Counted from the first letter of the stretch, positions 1 through 9,929 are shown. The stretch: 64,000 nt of DNA from Phormidium tenue FACHB-1052 (GCF_014696675.1 NZ_JACJQN010000001.1:558001-622000); one strand, 5' to 3'. Notes: generated from the sequence alone by a model not told the origin. Translations and numbers: made by a program.

Positions 1-987
1 GCGCTCTACGGCGGAGCTAGCCACCTCTGGCTCCAGCAGAAAGTTGATCCACTGGTAGGCGGCATCGACGTTGGGAGCGGTGGCAGGGATCGCTAGGGTG
101 TCAGTCCACAGGGATGCTCCGCTGGCGGGAATGATGTACTGCATGCGCTCGTCTTCGAGGGTGAGGGCGATCGCATCACTGGAGTAGGCCATCGACACGC
201 TCAGGTCGCCACTGAGCAACTCATTCTCAAAGCCCGTAGTCTTAAAGGCCGCGATATGGGGCCGCAACTCTAGCAGGCGGTTGTAGGCGGCTTCAATCTC
301 GTCTGGGTTGTTGGAGTTGTAGGAGTAGCCCAGCGACTTGAGGGTGGCTCCCAGGGTTTCGCGCATATCGTCCAGCATGGTGATACGGCGGGAAAGTTGA
401 GCCTGGTTATCCCAGAGAAAGTTCCAGTCGGTGGGTTCGCCGGGGGAGGCCTCGCGGTTGTAGAGCAGCCCCGTGGTGCCCCAGCAGAAGGGCACGCTGT
501 GGGCGTTGTTGGGGTCGTAGGCGGGGTTACTCCACTGAGCTCTGAGATTTTCTAGCCCAGTAATACGGCTTTGATCGAGAGCGGTGAGCAAGTCTAGCTC
601 CAGCATTTCCGACACCATATAGTCGGAGGGGTAAATGATGCTGTAGGCGTCGCCGCCCCCCGCCTGTAGACGGGTGAGCATGATCTCGTTGGAATCGTAT
701 ATGTCGACGACCACCGGAATGCCCGTGCGTTCGGTAAAGGCCTGGGCAAGGCCATCATCGGTGTAGTTGGCCCAGGTGTAAATGTGCAGAGCGCCGTCGT
801 TTGAACCCCCACCCGCCGGTGGCCCCGCCAGGTTTTGGCGGCAGTTGGCTGCTGCCAAGCCTGTTACGACCGCTGCTGACCCCTGCAAAAACCGCCGCCG
901 ACTCACGGCAAAACGGCGCGAGTCGGCGGGCGTTTGTAGTCGCGTTCCAGGCACAGGCATTCTCCAGGGGGTTAAGGGGCTAGACAT
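1..987 (-). CDS. potD: Spermidine/putrescine-type ABC transporter substrate-binding protein (PotD family), 3' end outside window
   Basis: The reading frame is open from an ATG at 987 to the left edge, so the C-terminus is missing. The N-terminus carries a twin-arginine-like signal (SRRRFLQGSAAVV, residues 29-41) followed by a Cys-containing hydrophobic stretch, so the protein is expected to be exported to the periplasm, perhaps folded. The mature part reads like extracellular polyamine-binding proteins: LHIYTWANYTDDGLAQAF near the start, then a segment on an ITTY-like pattern (YSIIYPSDYMV), and at the window edge DAAYQWINFLLEPEV, typical of the PotD C-terminal lobe. It lies 124 bp downstream of potA on the same strand, so the two probably form one uptake operon with permeases beyond the edge. 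A second in-frame ATG at 960 is possible. The substrate (putrescine, spermidine or a related cation) is inferred from the family only. Confidence 0.85.
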   Translation of the reverse strand, partial: MSSPLTPWRMPVPGTRLQTPADSRRFAVSRRRFLQGSAAVVTGLAAANCRQNLAGPPAGGGSNDGALHIYTWANYTDDGLAQAFTERTGIPVVVDIYDSNEIMLTRLQAGGGDAYSIIYPSDYMVSEMLELDLLTALDQSRITGLENLRAQWSNPAYDPNNAHSVPFCWGTTGLLYNREASPGEPTDWNFLWDNQAQLSRRITMLDDMRETLGATLKSLGYSYNSNNPDEIEAAYNRLLELRPHIAAFKTTGFENELLSGDLSVSMAYSSDAIALTLEDERMQYIIPASGASLWTDTLAIPATAPNVDAAYQWINFLLEPEVASSAVER

Positions 988-1111
988 AGCAGCGGTCGCC
1001 GCCGTCTTTAGCGCGAAGAGGGAGCGACCTTACCTTTAGTTTCTAAGTATATGGCGATCGGCCTGGGGTAACGCTCGATCGCCGCGATCGCCGCCCCAAA
1101 GTCACCGCCGC

Positions 1112-2233
1112 CTAGGCCGCATCAAGCACCAGGCAATCGTCGGCGGCCCAGTGCACATACACGGCGGTATCAACTCCCACCAGCGATTCGGCCCGGTTGG
1201 GCTGGCGCACCATCAGCGTTTCGCCTGAGCCCAGACGCACTACGCAGTGGAGGTGGGTACCCAGATACATCAGATGGCTAATGTGCCCCTGATAGCAGTT
1301 ATTAGCGGCAGTCGGCGCGCTGAGGCTAAGGTTAATTTTTTCGGGTCGCACACTCACAACCACGGTCTGAGCCTTGCTGCTGTCGGCTGCGCAGGCCAGC
1401 ACCCGCAGACCACTGCCGGTAGTGACTTGCACCTGGCGGGGATAGACCTGATCAATGCGCCCAGGCAGCAGGTTGGTATCGCCAATAAAATCAGCGACAA
1501 AGGCGGTACGAGGGCGATCGTAGATGTCGCTGGGGGTGCCGATCTGCTCAATCTGACCGTTGTTCATCACGGCGATGCGGTTAGAGAGCGATAGAGCCTC
1601 CTCCTGATCGTGGGTGACCATAATAAAGGTGATGCCTAGCTGGCGGTGCAGGGTAGTCAGCTCGACCTGCATCTGCTTGCGCAGCTTTTGGTCGAGGGCA
1701 CCCAGAGGCTCGTCGAGCAGCATTACCGCTGGGTGGTTGACCAAGGCGCGGGCCAGCGCCACCCGCTGCTGCTGCCCACCAGACAGTTGGGCGGGATAGC
1801 GGGTGGCCATAGATTCCAGGCGCACCAGGCGCAGGGCTTCGGCAACGCGATCGCGCACCTGGGCCGATGCCACGCGGCGAATTTTGAGGCCAAAGGCAAT
1901 ATTGTCTTTGACCGTCATGTGGTCAAACAGGGCATAGCTCTGAAAGACCGTGTTGACGGGGCGGCGGTGGGCGGGCACGGTGCTCACGTTGGCCCCCTGA
2001 ATCAGCACATCGCCAGCGGTGGGCGTTTCAAACCCCGCAATTAGGCGCAGAGTGGTGGTTTTGCCGCAGCCTGAGGGGCCTAAAATACTAAAGAATTCGC
2101 CCGGTTGCACCGTCAGGTCGAGATCGCACACGGCCATCTCGGCTCCAAAGGCCTTGACCACCCGCCGCAGTTCGACATCCGGCAGGCTTGCTGAGGTTGC
2201 TGTCACTGCCGCAGAACGCACCGTCTGAGCCAT
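1112..2233 (-). CDS. potA: Polyamine ABC transporter ATP-binding protein PotA
   Basis: ATPase subunit that energises import of spermidine/putrescine at the inner membrane. From the ATG at 2233 the protein has 373 residues. It shows Walker A GPSGCGKTT (residues 52-60), the ABC signature LSGGQQQR (150-157) and Walker B MLLDEP (171-176), then a C-terminal region of TOBE type with VSVRPEKINL. This two-part build and length match PotA/CysA-class importer ATPases. The start at 2233 is chosen over upstream TTG (2287) and ATG (2254) because AGGAG lies 8 nt before it. The potD-like gene follows on the same strand. Specificity for polyamines rests mainly on that neighbour; closely related ATPases serve iron or sulfate importers. 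Confidence 0.9.
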   Translation of the reverse strand: MAQTVRSAAVTATSASLPDVELRRVVKAFGAEMAVCDLDLTVQPGEFFSILGPSGCGKTTTLRLIAGFETPTAGDVLIQGANVSTVPAHRRPVNTVFQSYALFDHMTVKDNIAFGLKIRRVASAQVRDRVAEALRLVRLESMATRYPAQLSGGQQQRVALARALVNHPAVMLLDEPLGALDQKLRKQMQVELTTLHRQLGITFIMVTHDQEEALSLSNRIAVMNNGQIEQIGTPSDIYDRPRTAFVADFIGDTNLLPGRIDQVYPRQVQVTTGSGLRVLACAADSSKAQTVVVSVRPEKINLSLSAPTAANNCYQGHISHLMYLGTHLHCVVRLGSGETLMVRQPNRAESLVGVDTAVYVHWAADDCLVLDAA

Positions 2234-2496
2234 GGCCGTTTCTCCTGGGTTCATCCCAACTGTAGCGATCGCCCCTGGGATAGACAAGTCGCTGCCGTCA
2301 CAACCACTGCCCTGGTTTTAGCCCTAGTGTTAGGCCGATGCCAGCGCAGCACTGCCTTTACTTTACCCACCTTGGCGATCGCCGACGCATCCTGCCCTAA
2401 AAAAGCCGATATTCCCCGCCTTAGCCGCCAAAAAGACGGCATTGACCAGCCAGCAAAACGTTACCATGGCACCAAATAGTGCTCGGGAGTACAGTT

Positions 2497-3057
2497 ATGC
2501 CCGCAAAACTTGACCAGTCGCCGCTTCAGCGCCGTCGGACTACCCTGGCAAGGTGGGCAATGGCGATCGCTGCGGGGGTTGCGATCGTCGGCTGCCGACC
2601 CAGCCCGCCGCCCCAAAGCGAAACCCTAACCCCTGCCCCAGCGTCCCCCACCGACTCTGCCCCTGAAACCCCAGCCGCACAGCCCACTCAAGCCCCGGCT
2701 CCGACCCCAGCCGCCCCAGCCAACACGCCCACCGCCACCCTGCCCAATACCCTAATCAGAGAATGGCAGCCCCTCAGCAACGTGTTGCTCGCCTTTGGCC
2801 CCATGACCCTAACCCCTGAGCAGGTGCAGTGGAGCAGTGGACAGGTCAGCCCCTACACCTTGATCAGTACCGAGGGTGGCTATCTGCTGGAACTAGAGGC
2901 CCGCCCCAGCTTTTACGACACCCAAAACCGCTACATCAAGCTGATTCCCAAAACCGACGCCAACACCGCCGAGTCGATTGAAGTAGCCTTTTATCCGGAT
3001 GCCACCCAGCTTCAAAACGACGAATACATCATGTATGGCGGCTACTTCGCTGAGTAG
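2497..3057 (+). CDS. Proline-rich putative lipoprotein of unknown function
   Basis: 186-residue protein beginning at the ATG at 2497, preceded by GGGAG 7 nt upstream; an upstream in-frame GTG at 2479 is less likely. A positively charged N-terminus and one hydrophobic segment end in a lipobox-like VAIVGC, with Cys at residue 33, so a lipid-anchored exported protein is expected. Residues about 35-90 are an Ala/Pro/Thr-rich linker, which suggests a flexible tether away from the membrane. The C-terminal 100 residues form a compact, mixed-composition domain (FGPMTLTPEQVQWSSGQ, IKLIPKTDANTAESIEV). I do not recognise a family. It is divergent from potA and convergent with pilQ, from which it is separated by a hairpin terminator. 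Confidence 0.75.
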   Translation: MPAKLDQSPLQRRRTTLARWAMAIAAGVAIVGCRPSPPPQSETLTPAPASPTDSAPETPAAQPTQAPAPTPAAPANTPTATLPNTLIREWQPLSNVLLAFGPMTLTPEQVQWSSGQVSPYTLISTEGGYLLELEARPSFYDTQNRYIKLIPKTDANTAESIEVAFYPDATQLQNDEYIMYGGYFAE

Positions 3058-3080
3058 TCATTCATCCTCAGCAAAAAATA

Positions 3081-3111
3081 GGGCAGATGCATCCAATCAT
3101 TGCATCTGCCC
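3081..3111. terminator. Bidirectional hairpin terminator between the lipoprotein gene and pilQ
   Basis: A perfect 11-bp stem (GGGCAGATGCA 3081-3091 with TGCATCTGCCC 3101-3111) encloses a 9-nt loop. An A-rich run precedes it (3072-3078) and a T-rich stretch follows, so it can act on both strands. It sits between two convergent genes, where such a structure is expected. Confidence 0.8.
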
Positions 3112-3190
3112 GTTTAGTTAATCGTCTTCTTTACAGAAAACCTGTGAACCTTTACCCACCCAAATAGTCAGCTCGCAGCAGGAAAATGGA

Positions 3191-5386
3191 TTATTCTTCC
3201 TGGCGACCTCTATTTTCCAAAATCTCTTGCACAGACTCACTGGGGGTGTACTGATAGCCAAAGGTCGACTGGTCTGAGTCATCTAGAATCTGGGGTGTCA
3301 GCAGCACAATCAGTTCTCGGCGCTGGTTGTCGGTCACCGTGCTGCGGAACAACGCCCCCAGAATGGGAATATCGCCCAAAATGGGAATTTTGTTGACGCT
3401 GTTGCGCTCCGACTCTTGAATGATGCCGGAAAGCAGCAGGGTTTGACCATCGCGAATGCGCACCTGACCCGAGCTAATTTGGCGCTCTGATAGCAAGAAA
3501 AACGTACCAGCGTCACTGGTGAAGCTGTCGGTCGGGGCCGAAATACTAGGAGCTACCGAGAGCGACACAAAGCCATTGTCATCAATGCGATCGACGTCAA
3601 TTTGCAAAATCAAGCCAGCCGGCTCAGTTTCAATTTCTAAGGTAGTCAAGGTTCCCGTCTCGGTCACCTCAATGGTTTGCGTCAGCTCAGTCACCACATC
3701 TTGAGTGAGCTGAACTGTAGCCGTCTGCCCCTCCTGCACAATCAAAGTGGGGTCAGTAATGATCTTACCGTTGCCGTTTTGCACCGTTCCTAGCAGCTGA
3801 GCCAAGAAATTGCCGGAGGTATTATTGGCTCCAGGGCCACCTAGCGGACGCGGCGTGATCGGTGTGCCCGTGGGAGTGCCCTGGCTTATAGGATTAGGCG
3901 TACCACCATCGCCAATATTCAGAATACCGAGACCGCCAGAGCTAAGCACCCCAAACAGCCCGTTCTGGAATGAGAAGCTGGTACCAAAGGCATCTAGGGA
4001 GTTGAGATCAATGTCAATAACTCTGACGTTGACCGCAACCTGCCGTCTCCGCAAGTCAATGCGGGTGAGTTGCTCGGTGGCAATAGCGATCAGATCAGCC
4101 CGACCGACGAGGGTTACTGAGTTAGTGCGCTCATCAGCAACTACCTGCAACCCGCGAAGAATTCCTTGGCTATCTTCATAGTCGACCCGGCTCACCTCGA
4201 TCTGTTCAACCGTTGAGGTCTGGGTTTCGGTAATTGGGGGAGTTCCCTCTGCAACGGTCACAGCATTGACGTTGGTGACCAAGCGCTCTCGACTGACGGC
4301 GCTCTCGGCACCCAGGGCCACCAGGAAGTTGGTGGCCACAGCAGCATCAACTTGATTCAGCCGTAGAGTTCTAGCAGAGACATTCTGGGCCGAAACCGGC
4401 AGCGTCGGGCCAACATAGACACTGCGGCCTACCCGGTTAGCCTGCAAACCAGTGACTCGCAGAACGTGGTTAAACACATCCTGCACAGATTCATTCTCAA
4501 TATCCAGACTGACGGGCGGGCCATCAGCACTGCCACCTTCTGCCCCACCTTCAGTCCCGCCCCCAGCGGGGGTAAACACCAGGTTGAGGCCTGCCGCCCG
4601 CGCTAGCAGCGACAAAACCTCGCGGGCTGGGGCATCCCGCAGCAGCAGCTTGGGAATTCGCTCGTTGCTGCCCAAGTTGATGTTGTTAAAGGAGGGCACT
4701 CCCTCCGCCACGGCAATATCGCCAATTGGAGGAGCTACAGCCCGGGGCAAAAAGGGAGGCGTTTGCTGCACCTGAGGGCGAGGCACAGGGGTGCCATCAA
4801 TGGTGACTTCAGGGCTGGGTACCAGCACATCGGGACTGGCCGGAGTGGGCACCTCTGGAGCAGCTTCGGGAGCCGGTTCCGGGGCCGGCTCTGGGGCGGC
4901 TTGGGCGACAGTAGGAGGAGTGGCCGGAGCAGGTACGGTTTCGATCTCAGCAGGCACGGGGGTAGGAGCCTGGGCGGTCTCACCATCGTTGCGAATCGAC
5001 AGCACCACCTGGTTGTCGCTGGATTCTACGGCCCCAGTGGGGGGCTGGCTGGTGCCACTGACGGTGATGCGCACGCTGTTAGCGTCGAGGGGCACCACAG
5101 ATACCTGGCTGATGCCGGGGGCCGGGTTAGCCTGGGTAAAGCTACCACCGTCGGGTAGGTTGAGCTGGGCGCGGGTGATGTCGGCCTGTAGGGTGTTGCC
5201 CTGGCTGACGGTAAAGATGCTGCTGTTGTCGCCTCCCTGGGTGTCAAACACCAGGTCTAACCCTGTGGCGGTGGGGTTGAGGCGGACATTGGTAATGCTG
5301 GTTACTGAGGCCAGGCCAGGCTGGGCGGCTAGGGCAACGAGGGTGCTGCCAAGTAGAAAGGGTTGCAGGTTCATTAGACGGTTCAC
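3191..5386 (-). CDS. pilQ: Type IV pilus secretin PilQ with AMIN domain
   Basis: Outer-membrane secretin through which the type IV pilus is extruded; needed for motility and natural competence in cyanobacteria. The 731-residue protein has a signal peptide (residues about 1-26), an AMIN domain (about 27-120) for peptidoglycan or envelope targeting, a Pro/Ala/Glu-rich linker (about 130-220), an N-terminal secretin domain (around 247-320, LLLRDAPAREVLSLLARAAG), and a C-terminal secretin domain ending with the hallmark NKIPILGDIPILGALF. The GTG at 5386 is taken as the start because GGAGGAG lies 6 nt upstream; an ATG four codons in is the alternative. It is the last gene of the pilM-N-O-Q operon, 109 bp after pilO. 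Confidence 0.95.
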   Translation of the reverse strand: MNRLMNLQPFLLGSTLVALAAQPGLASVTSITNVRLNPTATGLDLVFDTQGGDNSSIFTVSQGNTLQADITRAQLNLPDGGSFTQANPAPGISQVSVVPLDANSVRITVSGTSQPPTGAVESSDNQVVLSIRNDGETAQAPTPVPAEIETVPAPATPPTVAQAAPEPAPEPAPEAAPEVPTPASPDVLVPSPEVTIDGTPVPRPQVQQTPPFLPRAVAPPIGDIAVAEGVPSFNNINLGSNERIPKLLLRDAPAREVLSLLARAAGLNLVFTPAGGGTEGGAEGGSADGPPVSLDIENESVQDVFNHVLRVTGLQANRVGRSVYVGPTLPVSAQNVSARTLRLNQVDAAVATNFLVALGAESAVSRERLVTNVNAVTVAEGTPPITETQTSTVEQIEVSRVDYEDSQGILRGLQVVADERTNSVTLVGRADLIAIATEQLTRIDLRRRQVAVNVRVIDIDLNSLDAFGTSFSFQNGLFGVLSSGGLGILNIGDGGTPNPISQGTPTGTPITPRPLGGPGANNTSGNFLAQLLGTVQNGNGKIITDPTLIVQEGQTATVQLTQDVVTELTQTIEVTETGTLTTLEIETEPAGLILQIDVDRIDDNGFVSLSVAPSISAPTDSFTSDAGTFFLLSERQISSGQVRIRDGQTLLLSGIIQESERNSVNKIPILGDIPILGALFRSTVTDNQRRELIVLLTPQILDDSDQSTFGYQYTPSESVQEILENRGRQEE

Positions 5387-5495
5387 GGTTCACTCCTCCA
5401 TCACAGATGCGGCTGGGCCGCGCGGGGTTTGACTAGGCTAGGTGGGTAGATTAGGCCACTGGGGTGGCAGTAGCAACGGGGTTTGAAGGGCTGGA

Positions 5496-6404
5496 CTAGC
5501 CACCCTCAGGCGGAGGCGCACCTTCGACGGGGGCTTCACCCTCGGCGGGAGCAGGCGGCGGGGGCGGCTCGGGCGGAACGCTGGGGTCGCCTATGGGCAC
5601 GAGCACTTCGAGGGTGAAGTCGGTGAGCAGCAATCGGCTAATACCGAGCAGTTCCTCTTCGGTGGCGTCAGCTGGCGGCGGCGCAATGCTCTGCTGCATA
5701 TCTTTAATAATGATCAGCGGCTCTAGGCGCTCAATGTTGCGCATAATGCTGAGCGTCTGCGGGAACAGCGCCTGCATCGATACATCGACAGTGACGCGCT
5801 CTAGTTTGCCGTTGAGTTCTGGGGCGCGGTCAGTAACTGGCTCTGGTGGGCTGGGGTTAAACCGCAGCAGCTCAGAAGAAAAGAGCTGTTTTTGTACTTG
5901 GGGAGTAGCAGCAAACTGAGTCTTGACCCGCTGAATCTGCTCTCGGGTAAGCCCTAGGGCCGCGAGTTGGGCATTGTCGAGGGTAGCGGGGTTGGCCCGC
6001 AGCACATCGGCGATCGCAGCGTTGCTGTTTTGAATCTGCTGGTTGATGTCGAGCAGCAGGGTATCGAGGGTTTGGGAACCACCCAATAGGCTGTAAACGC
6101 CCACCCGTTGCTCTAAAGCCGAATTTAGCTCAGCCTGTAGCGCAGCGCGGTCTTGAAGACTGGCCCGCTGCTGGTCAACCTGAGCCTGCTTTTCGGCGAC
6201 CTGGATCTCCAGGGCATTTTTTTCCGCCACTACAGGCTTGACTAAAAAGTTGTACAGGGCAAAGGATCCGGCCAGACCCAGCACTGCCAGAGCAATACCC
6301 TGCAACTTGGGGGTGAAGTCAATACCAAAAACGTTGGGGTAAGTAGGGCCGACGTCTAAGGCCTGATTATCGTCGGCGGGAAGGAAATCACCCGATGCGG
6401 TCAT
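5496..6404 (-). CDS. pilO: Type IV pilus inner-membrane alignment protein PilO
   Basis: 302-residue inner-membrane protein that pairs with PilN to form the periplasmic alignment subcomplex between the PilM/PilC platform and the PilQ secretin. A cytoplasmic N-terminus of about 35 residues is followed by one membrane segment (about 36-56, IALAVLGLAGSFALYNFLV), a coiled-coil-prone Gln/Ala/Glu stretch (about 60-110) and a periplasmic ferredoxin-like region. The last 30 residues are unusually rich in Pro and Glu. The start codon overlaps the pilN stop (ATGA at 6401-6404) and is preceded by AAGGAG, indicating translational coupling. No pilP gene is present, as is usual in cyanobacteria. Confidence 0.92.
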   Translation of the reverse strand: MTASGDFLPADDNQALDVGPTYPNVFGIDFTPKLQGIALAVLGLAGSFALYNFLVKPVVAEKNALEIQVAEKQAQVDQQRASLQDRAALQAELNSALEQRVGVYSLLGGSQTLDTLLLDINQQIQNSNAAIADVLRANPATLDNAQLAALGLTREQIQRVKTQFAATPQVQKQLFSSELLRFNPSPPEPVTDRAPELNGKLERVTVDVSMQALFPQTLSIMRNIERLEPLIIIKDMQQSIAPPPADATEEELLGISRLLLTDFTLEVLVPIGDPSVPPEPPPPPAPAEGEAPVEGAPPPEGG

Positions 6405-7177
6405 TCGATCACTCCTTTTTCTCTCAGGGCTTGAAGACGGGTTACTAAACCGACCGTACCCTGGCGTTCAAGCTCATCCACCAGCTGGGAGGCTGGGGTA
6501 TCAGTAATGTTGGCCCCGATGGTGTAGTCGATCAAAAAGTCAGGGTCGCCTACGGCAGTACCTGGGCAGCGGCCCTGGGTTTGGGGGTCAAGCAAGGTGG
6601 GTTGCTGCTGAGCCTGGCTAATCGCTACAGTCTCGGACTGCAACAGGGGCGATCGCTGGAGCACCAGGGCAAAATCATTGATCTCATCGTAGGAACACGC
6701 CACACCGTTAATGGAAATCCCTTCAGACGACTCCGGCACAACATTGGGATCAGTTGCTTCGGGGGTCGTCGTCGTCTCACTAAGGCTGACGATTTGAACG
6801 CGGGCTGGAGTGCGGGTACGAATATCTTGCAGCAGCGCCGACCAGGGCAAAATCTCGTTAAAAACCGTCACAAAGGCGTTAATTTCAGAGCGAACTAAGT
6901 CGATCTGCCCCTGAATACCGCTGATCTCTTGGAGCTGACTTTGCAGCTGGGCCGTCTCGGCGTCGAGCGCAGCACTGCGGGCTTGAAGCTGGTTGACCTG
7001 ATTTTTCGTCACCGCCAAGTAGCCGCCCACCAGCGCTAGGAACGCTAGCGCCGCCGCCCCTCCAAAAATAAGCGGTTTGCGATCGCCTGGAGCCACTCCG
7101 CCACCCCGCGCTCGGGGCTTGGCCTCAAAGACGCGAACTTCGCGATCCTTGAGAAAGTTGATATCGAGACCGTACAT
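6401..7177 (-). CDS. pilN: Type IV pilus assembly protein PilN
   Basis: 258-residue inner-membrane component. The short cytoplasmic N-terminus MYGLDINFLKDR carries the LDINFL-type motif by which PilN docks into PilM. One membrane helix follows at about residues 34-52 (IFGGAAALAFLALVGGYL), then a coiled coil (about 55-90) and a periplasmic domain. The ATG at 7177 is 2 nt after the pilM stop and preceded by GGGAGG, and the stop overlaps the pilO start, so the three genes are tightly coupled. Confidence 0.93.
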   Translation of the reverse strand: MYGLDINFLKDREVRVFEAKPRARGGGVAPGDRKPLIFGGAAALAFLALVGGYLAVTKNQVNQLQARSAALDAETAQLQSQLQEISGIQGQIDLVRSEINAFVTVFNEILPWSALLQDIRTRTPARVQIVSLSETTTTPEATDPNVVPESSEGISINGVACSYDEINDFALVLQRSPLLQSETVAISQAQQQPTLLDPQTQGRCPGTAVGDPDFLIDYTIGANITDTPASQLVDELERQGTVGLVTRLQALREKGVIE

Positions 7178-7179
7178 AG

Positions 7180-8280
7180 CTACACCTCCCGCATGCCAAG
7201 ACCGATTACTGTCGCCAACCCCGCCCGCTGACTCTCGGGAATATCCTCAGCCACCTCCAACGACAGCGCTGAGATCGGGTCGATTTGACTGGCGGGCAGA
7301 CTCAGCCGCTGGGCCAAAAACTCGTCGAGCTGGCCAATGGAAGCCCCCGGCCCAGCCAGCAACAGCTGCGCCACCTCCATGTCTTCACCCTGGTTGAGGT
7401 AAAAGTCAATGGAGCGGCGCAGCTCGTCCGACAGCTCGCCCAGCACCCGCAGCATGGCCGTGGTGCCAGGGTTGGTGTTGCCCATCTGGGGCGCACCCAC
7501 GGTATCCATCGTTTGAATGGGTACCGTCATGCCCTGGAGCAGTTCGGTGTTGCGGGAAGGAGGCAGATTCATGGCCCGGCTGAGGGCGCTTTGAATTTGG
7601 AAGGTGCCAATGGGGACGGTGCGCGAGAAGTGGGGCACCCCGTCAACCACAATGGAGATCTCGGTATTTTCAAACTCGATGTCGACGACAGCGGCGGCCT
7701 CCTGGGGCGTAAACTGCCGCAGCTGCTCCCGAATCGTGCGAATCAGGGCAAAGCTGGAGGTTTCGAGCACGTTGAGGGCTAGCCCCGCCTGCTGAAACAC
7801 CTCAATGTAGGGGTCGGTGAGGTCTTTGCGCACTGCCACCAGCAGCACCTGCACCTTCTCAATGCCGTCTTCGTCAACGAAGTAGCCCAGCTTTTGGTAG
7901 TCAACATCGGCCTCCTCACGGGGGAAGGGCAGGTAGAGACTGGCCTCCTGGTTGAGCACCATTTCGCGCAGCTCGTTGTCGTCAAGCTCGGCGGGCACCG
8001 GAATAACGCGGGTAATCGCTCGCCCTGGGATAGCAGTGGTGGCCTGTTTGACCTTGAGCTTGCTCTCAGTGAGCACCGTTTGAATGGCATCGGCCATGGC
8101 GGCGGTGTCTAAAATCTGGCCTTCCTCGTAAATGCCCTCAGCCAGCTCTACCGAGGCCAGAGCTTCTAACTTAAGCGAGGTTCCCTGCTTTTTAAGGCGG
8201 GCCAAATTAACTCTCTCGGGAGTGAGCTCAATGCCAACTCCCCGAGGCTTGCGATTAAAAATGGCTTTGAGGCTATCCAC
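7180..8280 (-). CDS. pilM: Type IV pilus actin-like ATPase PilM
   Basis: Cytoplasmic actin-fold protein that binds the PilN N-terminus and links the cytoplasmic pilus motor to the envelope complex. The sequence begins VDSLKAIFNRKPRGVGIELTP and has the expected nucleotide-binding segments, including AVVDIEFENTEISIV and LLLAGPGASIGQLDEFL near the C-terminus. I place the start at the GTG at 8280 (366 residues), which matches the usual PilM N-terminus. The frame is open 20 codons further upstream to 8340, but that extension is unlike the family. First gene of the pilMNOQ operon and divergent from purT across a 430-bp intergenic region. Confidence 0.9.
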   Translation of the reverse strand: MDSLKAIFNRKPRGVGIELTPERVNLARLKKQGTSLKLEALASVELAEGIYEEGQILDTAAMADAIQTVLTESKLKVKQATTAIPGRAITRVIPVPAELDDNELREMVLNQEASLYLPFPREEADVDYQKLGYFVDEDGIEKVQVLLVAVRKDLTDPYIEVFQQAGLALNVLETSSFALIRTIREQLRQFTPQEAAAVVDIEFENTEISIVVDGVPHFSRTVPIGTFQIQSALSRAMNLPPSRNTELLQGMTVPIQTMDTVGAPQMGNTNPGTTAMLRVLGELSDELRRSIDFYLNQGEDMEVAQLLLAGPGASIGQLDEFLAQRLSLPASQIDPISALSLEVAEDIPESQRAGLATVIGLGMREV

Positions 8281-8711
8281 GGTAGTATCCGAAAAACAGG
8301 TGGGTATATAGAAAACCTGCTCGGTTAAAGTGACAACCAAGCAGACCCAAACGAGCCCGTTTCTTCCTTCTCAAACAGCCATTTTCAGGCATTCAAGAAG
8401 AGATTCAGCGGCCCAGCAATTATCCCTAGGGGAAAAGTGCTAACGAATGGTACACAATTTAATTCAGATTTTCCACTTTTCTTTTGAAGCACTTTTTCTG
8501 GGCTGAGAGATAGCCGATGCTGTATCTCCGGCCCGCACACCCAATGGTCTCGCTGTCGCTCCTGAGGTGATGCCAAGCCCACTAGAGCTTGGTATCACCA
8601 GCGATGTTACACACAATTCTAAAAAGTGAGCACTTAATATTGAGAAACTATGGCTCTGTCGCTGTATTTCTTTACGCGCTGTTTTTCTTACCCGCCTGGA
8701 GCAACCCTGTT
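8281..8711. other. Divergent intergenic region between pilM and purT
   Basis: 431 bp with locally AT-rich stretches (about 8435-8490). It must hold the promoters of the pilus operon and of purT. Short open frames on both strands lack ribosome sites and recognisable motifs. No riboswitch or RNA gene was recognised. Confidence 0.5.
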
Positions 8712-9929
8712 ATGACTACGCCTCTATCGCCCTTAGCGCCCCTGGGCACCCCCTTAAACAACGATGCCCAGCGGTTGCTGCTGCTGGGGTCGGGTGAGCT
8801 GGGTCGAGAGGTAGCTCTAGAGGCCGTGCGCCTAGGGCTAGAGGTGATTGCCGTCGATCGCTACGACCAGGCCCCCGCCATGACCGTGGCCCACCGCCGC
8901 CACGTCATCGACATGCTGGATGGCGCAGCGCTCCGCAAAGTCGTCGAGCAGGAGAAACCAGGGTTGATCGTGCCGGAAGTGGAGGCGATCGCCACTGAGA
9001 CCCTAGTGGCACTAGAAGCCGAAGGCTGGCGAGTCATCCCCACTGCCCGCGCCACCCAGCTGACCATGAACCGCGAGGGCATTCGGCGGCTGGCGGCAGA
9101 GGAATTAGGGCTGAAGACCTCGCCCTTTCGCTTTGCTGGCACCGAGGCGGAGTATCTAGAGGCCATAGAAGCGATCGGACTGCCCTGCGTGGTGAAGCCG
9201 ATCATGAGTTCGTCGGGCAAGGGCCAGAGCACGGTGCGCCAGGAGTCCGAGGTGCTGACCGCATGGAAGTATGCGGGGGAAGCGGGTCGGGGCAAGAGCG
9301 ATCGCGTCATTGTCGAAGGCTTCGTGCCCTTCGACACCGAGATTACCCTGCTGACGGTGCGGGCCAGTGACGGCACCCACTTCTGCCCCCCCATCGGCCA
9401 CCGCCAGGAGGCGGGCGACTACCGCGAGTCGTGGCAGCCATGCGCCCTGCACCCCGATACTCTAGCGGCCTGCCAGGAAATGGCCAAAGCGGTCACCGAT
9501 GCCCTGGGCGGCTGGGGCCTGTTTGGGGTGGAGCTATTCATTGCCGGAGAGGCGGATCAGCCTCAGACCGTGTACTTCAGTGAGATCAGCCCCCGGCCCC
9601 ACGACACCGGCATGGTAACGATGGTGAGCCAGCACCAGTCAGAGTTTGAGCTACACGTGCGAGCCATCATGGGCCTGCCCATTGGCGAGATTACGCTGGT
9701 GCAGCCGGGGGCCTCGGCGGTAATTTTGGCAGGCGGAAAGAGCGATCATCCCCAATATGCTGGCCTGGACAAAGCCTTGCAGGTGCCCACCAGTAAAGTG
9801 CGGCTGTTTGGCAAGCCCACCGCTCATCCCAATCGCCGCATGGGAGTAGCCCTGACGTTGGGCGATACGATAGAAGAGGCCAAGGAGCGGGCGATCGCCT
9901 GCGCCCAGCAGGTGCAGGTAATTTTATAA
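8712..9929 (+). CDS. purT: Formate-dependent phosphoribosylglycinamide formyltransferase PurT
   Basis: Catalyses ATP- and formate-dependent formylation of GAR to FGAR, step 3 of purine biosynthesis, in the cytoplasm. From the ATG at 8712 the protein has 405 residues, close to the family length of about 390. It shows the N-terminal nucleotide-binding fold ([17 protein letters not shown]), the ATP-grasp domain with [12 protein letters not shown], and the metal-binding segment [14 protein letters not shown]. The frame is open 41 codons upstream, but that hydrophobic extension is foreign to the family and is excluded. It stands as a single gene. Cyanobacteria can also use the folate-dependent PurN; which one is used here cannot be told from the window. 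Confidence 0.93.
   Translation: MTTPLSPLAPLGTPLNNDAQRLLLLGSGELGREVALEAVRLGLEVIAVDRYDQAPAMTVAHRRHVIDMLDGAALRKVVEQEKPGLIVPEVEAIATETLVALEAEGWRVIPTARATQLTMNREGIRRLAAEELGLKTSPFRFAGTEAEYLEAIEAIGLPCVVKPIMSSSGKGQSTVRQESEVLTAWKYAGEAGRGKSDRVIVEGFVPFDTEITLLTVRASDGTHFCPPIGHRQEAGDYRESWQPCALHPDTLAACQEMAKAVTDALGGWGLFGVELFIAGEADQPQTVYFSEISPRPHDTGMVTMVSQHQSEFELHVRAIMGLPIGEITLVQPGASAVILAGGKSDHPQYAGLDKALQVPTSKVRLFGKPTAHPNRRMGVALTLGDTIEEAKERAIACAQQVQVIL

Noticed and set aside
2019-2228. A 69-codon plus-strand frame inside potA.
   Set aside because: It overlaps conserved Walker A sequence on the opposite strand and has Arg/Pro-rich shadow composition.
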